This document shows positions 35,421-44,489 of a DNA stretch of 64,000 nt, one piece after another (positions within the stretch are counted from its first letter, which is position 1; each line of letters begins with the position of its first letter). The DNA is taken from the NCBI RefSeq assembly GCF_024124905.1, contig NZ_JAMXST010000004.1:372001-436000 (forward strand). Direction: 5' to 3'. The notes under the pieces are model-generated. The model saw only the letters and a program-made list of their open reading frames with translations. It was not told the DNA's origin and made no database searches. The position numbers and the translations under genes are program-made. Origin of the DNA: Cellulosimicrobium cellulans. Its GTDB lineage: Bacteria; Actinomycetota; Actinomycetes; Actinomycetales; Cellulomonadaceae.

Positions 35421-36152
35421 CTACTTGAACACGAGGTCGACCAGGATGTTCACGGAGTTCCAGAGCGACTGGCCCTTGGCCCGGGAGTAGTCCGTGTAGA
35501 GGACGTGCACGGGGTACTCGCGCCAGGGGAGCCCGGTGCGTCCGAGCTGCAGCACGATCTCGCTCGCGTGCGCCATGCGGTCCTGGCGCAGCTCGACCTG
35601 GCGCGCCGCGTCGACGCGGACGACCCGCAGCCCGTTGTGGGCGTCGGTGAGCCGCAGGCCGGTGCTCTGGTTCGTGAACCAGACGGCCGTGCGCAGGACC
35701 GCCCGCTTGAGGAGCCCGGGCCGGGTCCGCGCGTCGAGGAACCGCGAGCCGAAGACGATCGCGACGTCCTCGCGCCGGGCCAGCTCGACCATCGCGGCGG
35801 CGTCCTCCACCTGGTGCTGACCGTCCGCGTCGAACGTGACGAGGTACTTCGCTCCCGGCAGGTCGCGGGCGAACTCGATCCCCGTCTGGAGGGCGGCTCC
35901 CTGGCCGAGGTTGACGGCGTGGCGCAGGACCGTGGCGCCCGCCTCCCGAGCCCGCTGCGCGGAGTCGTCCGAGCTGCCGTCGTCGACGCAGACGATCCGG
36001 GGGAACGTCCCGAGCGCGTTCTTGACCACGTCGGCCACGACCGCGCCCTCGTTGTACAGAGGGACGACGAGGCAGGCGTCCTCGACGGGGCCGATGGCCT
36101 CGACGGGCGGGCGGCCGGGTCCCGCCGCGTCCGATTCGTGCATGTCGCTCAT
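35421..36152 (-). CDS. Family 2 glycosyltransferase
   Basis: This 243-residue GT-A enzyme has ACLVVPLYNEGAVVADVV at the start of the nucleotide-binding fold, VDDGSSDDS, and the DxD metal motif in TFDADGQHQ, followed by FGSRFL. It resembles polyprenyl-phosphate sugar transferases of the DPM1 type, which load a sugar on a lipid phosphate, but it has no membrane helices. The DUF2304 protein encoded next probably supplies the membrane contact. ATG 36152 is chosen over a 36-codon extension that reaches into the divergent promoter region. Confidence 0.9.
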   Translation of the reverse strand: MSDMHESDAAGPGRPPVEAIGPVEDACLVVPLYNEGAVVADVVKNALGTFPRIVCVDDGSSDDSAQRAREAGATVLRHAVNLGQGAALQTGIEFARDLPGAKYLVTFDADGQHQVEDAAAMVELARREDVAIVFGSRFLDARTRPGLLKRAVLRTAVWFTNQSTGLRLTDAHNGLRVVRVDAARQVELRQDRMAHASEIVLQLGRTGLPWREYPVHVLYTDYSRAKGQSLWNSVNILVDLVFK

Positions 36153-36212
36153 TGTTGCAGGCGACCGGGGAAGGTCGGGACCTTCGCCGCTCTCGGAGGG
36201 GCAGCGGCGGCA

Positions 36213-36218
36213 GGTAAC
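36213..36218 (+). promoter_or_regulatory. -10 box upstream of the WbpD-like gene
   Basis: TAACCT lies 65 bases before ATG 36284, in the gap between divergent genes. Translation of the first gene is supported by AAGGAG six bases before ATG. Confidence 0.35.
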
Positions 36219-36283
36219 CTTGCCGACGCGGCGTCCGCGTCCGACGTGGTCGCTGCGCACCGTCCCGACACGAAGGAGCCCGC

Positions 36284-36880
36284 ATGGGAGTCCGGATCGC
36301 CCCGAGCGCCGACGTCGCCGACGACGCGTCGATCGGCGACGGCAGCCAGATCTGGCACCTCGCCCAGGTGCGCGAGGGGGTGTCGATGGGAGAGTCGTGC
36401 GTCGTGGGGCGCGGGGCCTACATCGGTACCGGAGTACAGATGGGCCGGAACTGCAAGGTGCAGAACTACGCGCTCGTGTACGAGCCGGCGTCTCTCGCCG
36501 ACGGGGTGTTCATCGGCCCCGCCGTGGTGCTCACCAACGACACCTACCCGCGGGCCGTGAACCCCGACGGATCGCTGAAGAGCGCGGACGACTGGCACGC
36601 GGTGGGCGTGACGATCGGCGAGGGCGCGGCGGTCGGGGCCCGTGCGGTGTGCGTCGCGCCCGTGACGATCGGAGCCTGGGCCACGGTGGCCGCGGGCGCG
36701 GTCGTGACGAGGGACGTCCCCGACCACGCGATCGTCGTCGGGGTCCCGGCGCGGCGCGTCGGCTGGGTGGGGCGCGCGGGCGAGCCGTTGCGGCGCGACG
36801 GGGAGCACTGGGTGTGCCCGGTGACGGGTACGCGCTACGAAGAGCACGACGAGACCATCAGAGAGGTTGCGGCCGAATGA
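36284..36880 (+). CDS. Left-handed beta-helix N-acetyltransferase, WbpD/WlbB-like
   Basis: This 198-residue hexapeptide-repeat acyltransferase resembles WbpD/WlbB, which acetylates the 3-amino group of UDP-2-acetamido-3-amino-glucuronate. Typical segments are GSQIWHLAQVREG, VVGRGAYIGTGVQMG, KVQNYALVYEPA, VLTNDTYPR and AGAVVTRDVPDHAIVVGVPARRVG. The end carries WVCPVTGTRYEE, with a Cys also seen in relatives. It starts an operon with an aminotransferase and an oxidoreductase that make the preceding intermediates, which supports the assignment. It has a strong AAGGAG ribosome binding site. Confidence 0.88.
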   Translation: MGVRIAPSADVADDASIGDGSQIWHLAQVREGVSMGESCVVGRGAYIGTGVQMGRNCKVQNYALVYEPASLADGVFIGPAVVLTNDTYPRAVNPDGSLKSADDWHAVGVTIGEGAAVGARAVCVAPVTIGAWATVAAGAVVTRDVPDHAIVVGVPARRVGWVGRAGEPLRRDGEHWVCPVTGTRYEEHDETIREVAAE

Positions 36881-37977
36881 GCCAGACACTGATCCCCGCG
36901 GCGAAGCCGATCGTCGGGGACGACGAGCGCGCGGCCGTGGACCGCGTCCTGCGCAGCGGGATGATCGCGCAGGGACCTGAGGTCGCCGCGTTCGAGCAGG
37001 AGTTCGCCGAGGTGCTCGTCGGCGGGCGCACGTGCGTCGCGGTGAACTCCGGGACCTCGGGCCTGCACCTCGGCCTCCTCGCCGCGGGCGTCGGCCCCGG
37101 CGACGAGGTGATCGTCCCGTCCTTCACGTTCGCGGCGACCGCCAACTCGGTCGCGCTGACCGGTGCGACGCCGGTCTTCGCCGACATCGAGCCGGACCAG
37201 TTCTGCCTCGCTCCCGACGCGGTGCGGGCCGCGATCACGGAGCGGACCAAGGCCATCATGCCGGTGCACCTCTACGGGCACCCGGCGGACATGACGGCGC
37301 TGGGCGCGCTCGCGGACGAGCACGGTCTGCTCCTGTTCGAGGACGCGGCACAGGCGCACGGGGCGACCCTCGACGGACGCCCGGTGGGCTCGTTCGGCGC
37401 GTTCGCCATGTTCAGCCTCTACCCGACGAAGAACATGACGTCGGGCGAGGGCGGCATGGTCTCGTGCGCGACCGACGAGATCGCGCGCAACGTCCGTCTG
37501 CTGCGCAACCAGGGCATGGAGCGCCAGTACGCCAACGAGGTCGTCGGCTTCAACGCCCGCATGACGGACGTCCACGCGGCGATCGGCCGGGTGCAGCTCA
37601 CCAAGGTCCAGGGCTGGACGGCGGACCGCCAGCGCAACGCGGCCTTCCTGTCGGAGAACCTCGAGGGCGTCGTCACGCCTCCGGTCGCGGACGGGGCGGT
37701 GCACGTCTACCACCAGTACACGATCCGTGTCGCCGACGACCGCGACCGCGTGGTGACGGCTCTCCGCGAGGAGCACGGTGTGGGTTCCGGGGTCTACTAC
37801 CCGATCCCGAACCACCGCCTCGAGAGCCTGAAGCACTTCGCGCCCGGTCTCGACCTGCCCGAGACCGAGATCGCGGCGCAGCAGGTGATCTCCCTCCCCG
37901 TGCACCCGTCGCTCACCCAGGGCGACCTCGAGCGCATCGTCACCGCGGTCAACTCCGTCGTGAAGGCAGGTGCGTGA
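36877..37977 (+). CDS. DegT/DnrJ/EryC1/StrS aminotransferase, WbpE-like
   Basis: This 366-residue PLP enzyme should transaminate the 3-keto intermediate to UDP-3-amino sugar. Lys185 in SLYPTKNMTSGEGG forms the Schiff base; other family marks are VNSGTSGLHLGLLAAGVG, PSFTFAATANSV, VHLYGHPADM, DAAQAHGA and the GVGSGVYYPIPNH loop. The ATG overlaps the acetyltransferase stop (ATGA) and the following oxidoreductase start shares one base with its stop, so the three are tightly coupled, as in wbpDE/wlb loci. Confidence 0.93.
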   Translation: MSQTLIPAAKPIVGDDERAAVDRVLRSGMIAQGPEVAAFEQEFAEVLVGGRTCVAVNSGTSGLHLGLLAAGVGPGDEVIVPSFTFAATANSVALTGATPVFADIEPDQFCLAPDAVRAAITERTKAIMPVHLYGHPADMTALGALADEHGLLLFEDAAQAHGATLDGRPVGSFGAFAMFSLYPTKNMTSGEGGMVSCATDEIARNVRLLRNQGMERQYANEVVGFNARMTDVHAAIGRVQLTKVQGWTADRQRNAAFLSENLEGVVTPPVADGAVHVYHQYTIRVADDRDRVVTALREEHGVGSGVYYPIPNHRLESLKHFAPGLDLPETEIAAQQVISLPVHPSLTQGDLERIVTAVNSVVKAGA

Positions 37978-38963
37978 TGGCAGACCTGCGTGCGGGCCTG
38001 ATCGGGCTCGGAGCGATGGGGCGGCACCATGCCCGGGTGCTCCGCGAGATCGACGGCGTCGACCTCGTCGCCGTCGCCGACCCCGGCGGTGACCCCTACG
38101 GAGTGGCGGGCGACCTGCCGGTCCTGCCCGACGTCGACGGGCTGATCGGCGCCGGCATCGAGATGGCCGTCGTCGCGGTCCCGACCGTGTACCACGAGGA
38201 GATCGCGCTGGCCCTCGCTGCCGCGGGCGTGCACACCCTCGTGGAGAAGCCCATCGCGGCCACGAGCGCGGCCGGTCGCAAGGTCGCCGAGGCGTTCGCC
38301 GCGGCCGGGCTCGTCGGCGCGGTCGGGCACATCGAGCGGTTCAACCCGGCGCTCCAGGAGCTGCGTCGCCGCATGGAGGCGGGCGAACTCGGGGAGGTCT
38401 ACCAGATCGCGACCCGGCGGCAGGGGCCTTTCCCGGCGCGCATCGCCGACGTCGGCGTGGTGAAGGATCTCGGCACCCACGACATCGACCTCACGGCCTG
38501 GGTCGCCCAGAGCGCGTACCGTGCGGTCGCCGCGCAGACCACGCACCGCAGCGGGCGCCCGCACGAGGACATGGTGACCGCGACCGGCCGCCTGGAGAAC
38601 GGCGTCGTGACCAACCACGTCGTCAACTGGCTCTCCCCGATGAAGGAGCGCGTCACGATCGTCACGGGCGAGCGGGGTGCGTTCGTCGCCGACACGGGCA
38701 CGGCCGACCTCACCTTCTACGCCAACGGCGTCATCCCGACCGAGTGGGAGGCCGTCTCGGCGTTCCGCGGCGTGTCCGAGGGCGACATCACGCGCTACGC
38801 GTTCGCGAAGCGCGAGCCCCTGCGGGTCGAGCACGAGGCGTTCCGGGACGCCGTCCGGGGGATCCGCCAGGACGTCGTGACGATGGAGGAGGGCCTGCGC
38901 ACCCTCGAGGTCGCCGAGGCCGTCCTGGAGTCGGCCGCGTCGGGGCAGACCGTCACGCTCTGA
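37977..38963 (+). CDS. Gfo/Idh/MocA oxidoreductase, WbpB-like
   Basis: This 328-residue NAD-dependent dehydrogenase begins with the Rossmann segment AGLIGLGAMGRHHARVL and has the family EKPIAATSAAGR, GHIERFNPALQEL and KDLGTHDIDL motifs. In the proposed pathway it oxidises C3 of UDP-GlcNAc uronate to the keto form used by the adjacent aminotransferase. Start ATG 37977 shares its A with the upstream TGA; GTG 37974 is possible. A hairpin follows at 38971. Other Gfo/Idh substrates cannot be excluded from sequence alone; the neighbours make WbpB the best reading. Confidence 0.88.
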   Translation: MADLRAGLIGLGAMGRHHARVLREIDGVDLVAVADPGGDPYGVAGDLPVLPDVDGLIGAGIEMAVVAVPTVYHEEIALALAAAGVHTLVEKPIAATSAAGRKVAEAFAAAGLVGAVGHIERFNPALQELRRRMEAGELGEVYQIATRRQGPFPARIADVGVVKDLGTHDIDLTAWVAQSAYRAVAAQTTHRSGRPHEDMVTATGRLENGVVTNHVVNWLSPMKERVTIVTGERGAFVADTGTADLTFYANGVIPTEWEAVSAFRGVSEGDITRYAFAKREPLRVEHEAFRDAVRGIRQDVVTMEEGLRTLEVAEAVLESAASGQTVTL

Positions 38964-38970
38964 GCCGGCG

Positions 38971-38999
38971 CCCGGCGGCCCCGTGGTGGGGTCGCCGGG
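38971..38999 (+). terminator. Terminator of the amino-sugar operon
   Basis: CCCGGCGGCCCC (38971-38982) pairs with 38988-38999 over 12 bases with one G-T pair and a short loop, eight bases after the oxidoreductase stop. Confidence 0.6.
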
Positions 39000-39119
39000 C
39001 CGACTCCCGACTCTCCCGGCGATCGTCCTGCGAGAACGTGCCCGCCTTGTGATACTGGCCGGGTTCGTCGGGGCGCGAGCAAGCCCTGGGTGATCTCTGC
39101 GACGACCGGGGTGAGCACG

Positions 39120-41888
39120 ATGGCCAAGAGGTGGACGACCGTCCTGACGGTGCTGGCGGTGACCGTGACGTCGGCGGTGACGGGCAGCACCACCGCCGTG
39201 GCGGCCGGCCCCGCGACACGGGCCGCGACCTCTGTGGCTCCACGCGTCGCACCCGCCCCGCCGGCCGTGCCCGCACCGGTCGCCCCCGAGATCGACGAGA
39301 CACCGCTCGAACCCGTCGACGCGTCCGGAGACGCCCCCACGGCGTCGGTGCCGTCGGAAGCGGGCGCTGCCGAGGGGCCCGGTGAGCAGGTGCTCCCCGA
39401 GGTCCCGGCCGACGACACGCCGAGCCCGGAGGGGACCTGGTCCGCGACCAGCCCGGCGACCGGTGCGACGACCGTCGTCGGCGTCACCTGGGACCTCGGG
39501 TCGGCAGGGGACGACGTCGTCGTCGAGGTGCGTTCACGTACCGGGACCGTCTGGACCGGGTGGAGCGACGTCCACGCGGAGGACGCCGAGCCGACCGGGG
39601 GCGCCGGGGAGCAGCGCGACGGTACCGAGCCGCTGTTCGTCGGGGACGTCGACGAGGTCGAGGCGCGGATCCTTCCCGGGACCGGGCCGACGCCCGTCGA
39701 CCCGGTCCTGGTCGTGGTCGACCCCGGCGCGGACTCGGGGACCGCGGGAGGGGGAGCCGGCGGTGCGGGCGGGCTCGGTCGGTCCGCGACCGCCGGGCTC
39801 GCGACTCCCGCCGCCGCACCGGCGGCCGCGCTGCCGACCGCCACGACCCGTCCGGCGATCTACTCGCGCGCCCAGTGGGGTGCCGACGAGCGGCTGATGA
39901 CGTGGACGCCCCAGACCGGCAACGTCGTCGGCGCGGTCGTGCACCACACGGCCGGGTCGAACGACTACACCGCGGACCAGGTCCCGGCACTCATCCGGGG
40001 CATCTACGCGTACCACGCGCAGTCCCGCGGGTGGGGCGACATCGGGTACAACTTCCTCGTCGACAAGTACGGGCGCATCTGGGAAGGGCGCGCCGGAGGG
40101 ATCGACCGGGGGATCGTCGGTGCGCACGCGTCCGGGGTCAACTCCCAGCGCTTCGGCGTCTCCGTGATGGGGAACTTCGACGCCGCGCAGGTCTCGGGGG
40201 CGGCCGTCGACGCCGTGTCCTCGGTCATCGCGTGGAAGCTCGACATCCACGGCGTTCGCGGAGCGGGCGGGAGCATCGTCGTCGGGCACCGGGACGTGGG
40301 CCAGACGTCGTGCCCCGGAGCCACGCTCTACGCGGCGCTCCCGCAGATCCGCTCCCTCGCGGCGGCGCGCCAGGGTCCCGTGCACGACCGTTCCCTCCGG
40401 AGGGACCTCGGGCTCGACGGCTACCCGGACCTCGTGTCGCGCACCGCGACCGGGGTCTCGATGCTCACGGCCACGGCCTCGGGGTGGGGGCAGACCCGGA
40501 CGGTCGGTTCCGGCTGGCCCGGTTCCCGGGTGATCGCCCCCGGTGACTGGAACGGGGACGGTTCCCCGGACCTCATGATCGTCGACCCGGCGTCCGGAGA
40601 CCTGTGGCTGTACCCGGGCACCGCGAACGGCGGCTGGGCCGCGAAGCAGAGGATCGGGGTCGGCTGGGGCGTCGCGAACCTGATCGTCGGCGGGCACGAC
40701 TGGAACGGCGACGACACGACGGACCTCCTCATGAGGCGGCACGACGGGACTCTCTGGCTCTACCCCGGCAACGGGCGCGGCGGCTTCGGCACACCGCGGC
40801 AGGTGGGCACCGGCTGGAACGCGATGAGCTCGATCGCCATGGTGGGAGACCTCGGCAACGGGCGCCCGGCGCTCGTCGCGCGGACCGGCGGCAACCTCTA
40901 CACGTACACGGGTGACGGGCACGGCGGGTTCGCCAGCGGTCGGACGTTCGTCGGGTCCGGCTGGGACGTGATGACCACCATCGTCGGCCCGGGAGACCTC
41001 AACGACGACGGCCTGCCCGACGTCGTGGCACGGGACGTCCAGGGGAATCTGTGGCGCTACGTGGGGGACGGTGCCGGACGGCTGCTCGGACGGTCGCAGA
41101 TCGGGCACCAGTGGCAGGGGTTCACCGCGGTGCACCCCGCCGGTCGTGCAGGTCGGGGCGAGGACTTCTTCGCGGTGGGTGCAGACGGCGCGCTGCACCG
41201 CTACTCCTATCTCGGTGGCGCGGGCTTCACGCGGGCCGTGGGCACCGGCATCTCCGGTTCGGCCGTCGCCGAGGCCATCGCTCCCGGAGACTGGAACGGT
41301 GACGGTCGGCCCGACCTCATGACCCGCCGGAGCAACGGCGACCTGTTCCTCCACGCCGGCACGGCGACCGGCAGCTTCGCGACGTCCGGGACGCGCGTGG
41401 GGACGGGCTGGGAGGTCATGACCCAGGTGATCGGAGCGGGCGACTGGCTCGGGACGGGCGTCCCGGGTCTGCTTGCCTTCCAACGGGGCACGGGGCAGAT
41501 CTGGCTGTACCCGGGGGACGGCCGGGGCGGGTTCGGGACCCGCGTCCTGATCGCCCAGGGCGCACAGTTCCTCGACCGGATCGTCTCGGCGGGCCACTGG
41601 CGCGGCGGTGCGGCGCCGGACCTCGTCGCGCGCGAGGCCGGCACCGGGCGGCTCCTGCTCTACCCGGGCAACGGCGGCGCACGGCTCGGGGCGGCCTCGG
41701 TGATCGGGACCGGGTGGGACGTCATGTCGAGCATCGTGGGTGCGGGCGACGTGGACGGCGACGGGCGACCCGACCTGGTCGCCACGCGCTCGGACAGGTC
41801 GATCGTCCTGTACTCGGGCAACGGGTCGGGAGGGTTCCGGACGTGGCGGACGATCGCCACGGCCCCGTCGGGCGCTTCCGTCTCGTGA
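39120..41888 (+). CDS. Secreted amidase-2/PGRP protein with FG-GAP (VCBS) repeats
   Basis: This 922-residue exported protein starts with a signal peptide (TTVLTVLAVTVTSAVTGSTT, cleavage near VAAG), followed by an Ala/Pro/Thr-rich region and a carbohydrate-binding-like segment (about 105-200). An N-acetylmuramoyl-L-alanine amidase/PGRP domain follows (about 248-420) with YSRAQWGA, VVHHTAGSNDYT, IGYNFLVDKYGRIWEGRAGG and GHRDVGQTSCPG; the His and Cys residues match the zinc ligands. The C-terminal half carries about eight FG-GAP/VCBS-type repeats such as GDWNGDGSPDLM, GDLNDDGLPDVV and GDWNGDGRPDLM, likely a beta-propeller. It probably cuts or binds peptidoglycan outside the cell. GTG 39111 is an alternative start. 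Confidence 0.9.
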   Translation: MAKRWTTVLTVLAVTVTSAVTGSTTAVAAGPATRAATSVAPRVAPAPPAVPAPVAPEIDETPLEPVDASGDAPTASVPSEAGAAEGPGEQVLPEVPADDTPSPEGTWSATSPATGATTVVGVTWDLGSAGDDVVVEVRSRTGTVWTGWSDVHAEDAEPTGGAGEQRDGTEPLFVGDVDEVEARILPGTGPTPVDPVLVVVDPGADSGTAGGGAGGAGGLGRSATAGLATPAAAPAAALPTATTRPAIYSRAQWGADERLMTWTPQTGNVVGAVVHHTAGSNDYTADQVPALIRGIYAYHAQSRGWGDIGYNFLVDKYGRIWEGRAGGIDRGIVGAHASGVNSQRFGVSVMGNFDAAQVSGAAVDAVSSVIAWKLDIHGVRGAGGSIVVGHRDVGQTSCPGATLYAALPQIRSLAAARQGPVHDRSLRRDLGLDGYPDLVSRTATGVSMLTATASGWGQTRTVGSGWPGSRVIAPGDWNGDGSPDLMIVDPASGDLWLYPGTANGGWAAKQRIGVGWGVANLIVGGHDWNGDDTTDLLMRRHDGTLWLYPGNGRGGFGTPRQVGTGWNAMSSIAMVGDLGNGRPALVARTGGNLYTYTGDGHGGFASGRTFVGSGWDVMTTIVGPGDLNDDGLPDVVARDVQGNLWRYVGDGAGRLLGRSQIGHQWQGFTAVHPAGRAGRGEDFFAVGADGALHRYSYLGGAGFTRAVGTGISGSAVAEAIAPGDWNGDGRPDLMTRRSNGDLFLHAGTATGSFATSGTRVGTGWEVMTQVIGAGDWLGTGVPGLLAFQRGTGQIWLYPGDGRGGFGTRVLIAQGAQFLDRIVSAGHWRGGAAPDLVAREAGTGRLLLYPGNGGARLGAASVIGTGWDVMSSIVGAGDVDGDGRPDLVATRSDRSIVLYSGNGSGGFRTWRTIATAPSGASVS

Positions 41889-41900
41889 GCCGGTGACGCC

Positions 41901-43898
41901 TCAGAACGTCCTCGTGATGCCGTTCCACCCGGAGCCCACCTGCATCCGGGCGGCGAACCGCGTGCCGGTCCACGGATAGAGGTAGAACCGGCCGGCGGCG
42001 TCGGCCGCGAGGAGGTCGGGGATCCCGTCCCGGCCGAAGTCGGCCACCGGGGTGAGGAGCCGCATGCCCTGCCACCCGGAGCCGATCTGCACCGGGCTGA
42101 ACCCGCCCGCCCCGTCGCCGCGGTAGAGCAGGAGCCGTCCGGCGGCGTCGACCGCCAGCAGGTCCGACCAGCCGTCGCCGTCCCAGTCACCGCCGCCGCC
42201 GACCCACGAGATGACGTCCCAGCCGCCGCCCACGAGCACGGCGCTCGCGAGCCTCCCGTCGCCCAGACCGGGGTAGAGCCACATCCGGCCCGACGTGTCG
42301 ACCGCCAGGAGGTCGGCCGACCCGTCGCGCCCGACGTCCCCGGGGGCGACGAGGAACCGCATGGAGCCCCAGCCATGGCCAGCCTGGACACGGGCGCCGA
42401 GCGTCCCGGCCGCCGTCGTCGGGTAGCGCCACAGGCGCCCGGCCTGGTCGACGGCGAGGACGTCGTCGCGCCCGTCGCGATCGAGATCGTTGGCGCGGAC
42501 CGCGAGCCGCATCGTCTGCCAGTCGTGGCCCGCCGGGCGGCTGCCGACGAACCGGCCGTCCCCGTCCCCGAGGTATGCCGTCAGACTGCCGTCCGCCCGC
42601 TGGCCGAGGACGTCTACGCGCCCGTCGTTGGTGGAGTCGCTGTCGAGCCGGCTCGTGCCGGTGAGCTTCCACCAGTCGGAGCGCAGACCGAAGGCGCTGC
42701 GGAACTGCGCGCCCGTGAGCGTGACGGAGCCTGCCGAGCCGGTGACGACGACCCGGACCACGCGCCCGCCCCACTCGCCGTCGCCGGTACGCGACATGAC
42801 GTCGATGCTGCGGGGCGAGCCGATCTGCGGGTACCGCGCGCCGACGTCCGCGGCTCGGAGCGAGACGCTCCACGCGTGCACCGGGTTGCCCTGCGCGTCC
42901 CACGGGTCCGGTCGGGACGGGAGGTAGGGGAAGGACCCGGCCGCGCTCCAGCCGCCGTTCGACGAGCCGAACTGGGTGAAGGCGAGGCTGCCGCCGTAGT
43001 GACGCACCTGCCCCGAGGTCGCGGCGACGGCGGCGTCCGTCGAGGCCGCCTCGTGGTGGCGCGTCTCGACCCCCGCCGAGGTGAAGCTCTTGTGCCCGGG
43101 ATAGACCTGGCAGGCGGTGGTGTCGCACGTCTGCCACGAGCCCGACCGGTGCGCGCGGTCGTACGACGCGTAGGTGCGCGCGGCGACGGCCTGCGCCCGC
43201 AGCGCGTCCGCCGGCCAGCTCGACGGCGACTCCGCCGGCACGACGGAGCGCAGGTAGTCCTCGAGGCCCACCACGTTGACGGTCTGCTGCCCGGGGCTCG
43301 CCCCGGAGGGGACGGCTCGGACCGTGCCGCGGTAGTCCGTCTGCGTGCCGTCGGGCCTGATCAGACGGATGAACCCCGATGGCGCGGCGATGCTCAGGAA
43401 GCCGGGGGAGGCGCCCTGCGACCACTGTCTCCAGGTCCCGCCGACGAGCCCGTGCAGCACGAACCCGCCGGACCCTCGGACGATGCGCCACTGCTGCGGT
43501 GTCACGCCGCCGAAGCTGATCGGGGTGCCGGTCGAGACCGCGTCGCTCGCCGTCATGCCCGGGACCGCGAGGATGCGGACGTCGTTGTCCGTGTCTCCGC
43601 TGATGAGGACGCTGATCGTGCTCGCGGGCTGGGTGACCCGGGCCGTACCGGGGTAGTACGCGTCCAGGATCTGCTGGTAGCCCACCCCCTGCGAAGCGGC
43701 CGCGCGTGCCCCCCACTGCGACATCCCGCGGCCGTGACCGAAGCCCCGCCCCGCGACCGTGACGGTCGTGCCGGTGCCGAGAACCACCCGTTCCTGGGTG
43801 AGCGTGTCCGCGCGTGCGACGACGGACTGCGTGACGAACGACGTCCCGACCAGGACGGCCGTCAGGAGCGACGCCGTCATCCTCTTCCGTGCCCCCAT
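41901..43898 (-). CDS. Secreted SpoIID/LytB-domain protein with FG-GAP (VCBS) repeats
   Basis: This 665-residue exported protein has a signal peptide (MTASLLTAVLVGTSFVTQSV), then GRGFGHGRGMSQWGARAAAS and the SpoIID/LytB core with VVGLEDYLRSVVPAESPSSW and LRAQAVAARTYASYD. The SpoIID family includes lytic transglycosylases and amidase activators acting on glycan strands. The C-terminal third carries repeats like DSTNDGRVDVLGQ, NDLDRDGRDDVLAVD, GDVGRDGSADLLAVD and GDWDGDGWSDLLAVD, similar to those in the convergent amidase gene whose stop is 12 bases away. The shared repeat module suggests that both bind the same wall or glycan target. Confidence 0.9.
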   Translation of the reverse strand: MGARKRMTASLLTAVLVGTSFVTQSVVARADTLTQERVVLGTGTTVTVAGRGFGHGRGMSQWGARAAASQGVGYQQILDAYYPGTARVTQPASTISVLISGDTDNDVRILAVPGMTASDAVSTGTPISFGGVTPQQWRIVRGSGGFVLHGLVGGTWRQWSQGASPGFLSIAAPSGFIRLIRPDGTQTDYRGTVRAVPSGASPGQQTVNVVGLEDYLRSVVPAESPSSWPADALRAQAVAARTYASYDRAHRSGSWQTCDTTACQVYPGHKSFTSAGVETRHHEAASTDAAVAATSGQVRHYGGSLAFTQFGSSNGGWSAAGSFPYLPSRPDPWDAQGNPVHAWSVSLRAADVGARYPQIGSPRSIDVMSRTGDGEWGGRVVRVVVTGSAGSVTLTGAQFRSAFGLRSDWWKLTGTSRLDSDSTNDGRVDVLGQRADGSLTAYLGDGDGRFVGSRPAGHDWQTMRLAVRANDLDRDGRDDVLAVDQAGRLWRYPTTAAGTLGARVQAGHGWGSMRFLVAPGDVGRDGSADLLAVDTSGRMWLYPGLGDGRLASAVLVGGGWDVISWVGGGGDWDGDGWSDLLAVDAAGRLLLYRGDGAGGFSPVQIGSGWQGMRLLTPVADFGRDGIPDLLAADAAGRFYLYPWTGTRFAARMQVGSGWNGITRTF

Positions 43899-43967
43899 GG
43901 GTGACCTCCGTAGCTCTCGGTCCGATCCACGGTAGGTCGGGTGACGGGAGGGCGCCCGGCGGGCAGG

Positions 43968-43973
43968 TACCCT
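43968..43973 (+). promoter_or_regulatory. -10 box upstream of the GtrA/glycosyltransferase operon
   Basis: TACCCT is followed one base later by a GTG, too close for a leaderless start there, so translation probably begins further downstream. Confidence 0.3.
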
Positions 43974-43974
43974 G

Positions 43975-44487
43975 GTGCGTCGTCGGGCGCCGTGCCCGAC
44001 CCGAGACGAGGGGGAAGACCTGGCCGGCGTCGTGCGGACAGTGCTCGGGCACTCGGCGTTCCGCTACCTGCTGGTGGGCGGCTTCGCCTTCCTCCTCGAC
44101 CTCGGGCTGCTCGCCCTGAGCTACCGGGTGCTCGGTGCGCCGCTGTGGCTCGCGACGGCGGTCGGGTTCTGGGGCAGCTTCGCGTTCAACTTCACGCTCC
44201 AGCGGCGCTATGCCTTCGGCGGTGCCATGCCGACGGGGCCCGCGTTGTGGCGGTACGGCGTCCTCCTGGCGGTGAACTCGCTCGCGAACATCGCGGTGGT
44301 CGGTCTCTTCGAGCACCTCGGTTGGGGCTATGCCGTCGGCAAGGTCGCCGTCACCGTCGCACAGACCGTCTGGAACTACTTCGCCTACCGCTACTGGGTC
44401 TTCGGCGGGCGCGCGGCCCCCGCCGCACCCGGCGACGACCGAGCCGGGCCTCAGGTGCCCGTCGAGCACGACCGCAAGGAGAGCTGA
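43975..44487 (+). CDS. GtrA family membrane protein
   Basis: This is a GtrA-type protein of up to 170 residues with four helices, beginning HSAFRYLLVGGFAFLLDLGLLALSY and including FWGSFAFNFTLQRRYAFGG and QTVWNYFAYRYWVFGG. It is followed two bases later by a family 2 glycosyltransferase gene, a common GtrA/GtrB-like pairing for making and flipping polyprenyl-linked sugars. The first 15 codons are Arg/Pro-rich and doubtful. A CTG (44021) or GTG (44033) start after the GAGGGGGAAG box near 44010 would fit better with the -10 box position; the upstream GTG is kept here only as the longest reading. Confidence 0.85.
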   Translation: MRRRAPCPTRDEGEDLAGVVRTVLGHSAFRYLLVGGFAFLLDLGLLALSYRVLGAPLWLATAVGFWGSFAFNFTLQRRYAFGGAMPTGPALWRYGVLLAVNSLANIAVVGLFEHLGWGYAVGKVAVTVAQTVWNYFAYRYWVFGGRAAPAAPGDDRAGPQVPVEHDRKES

Positions 44488-44489
44488 GG

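Noticed and set aside
40400-41870. Repetitive DNA in the amidase gene as a mobile or non-coding repeat
   Set aside because: The periodicity is explained by protein FG-GAP/VCBS repeats within one frame.
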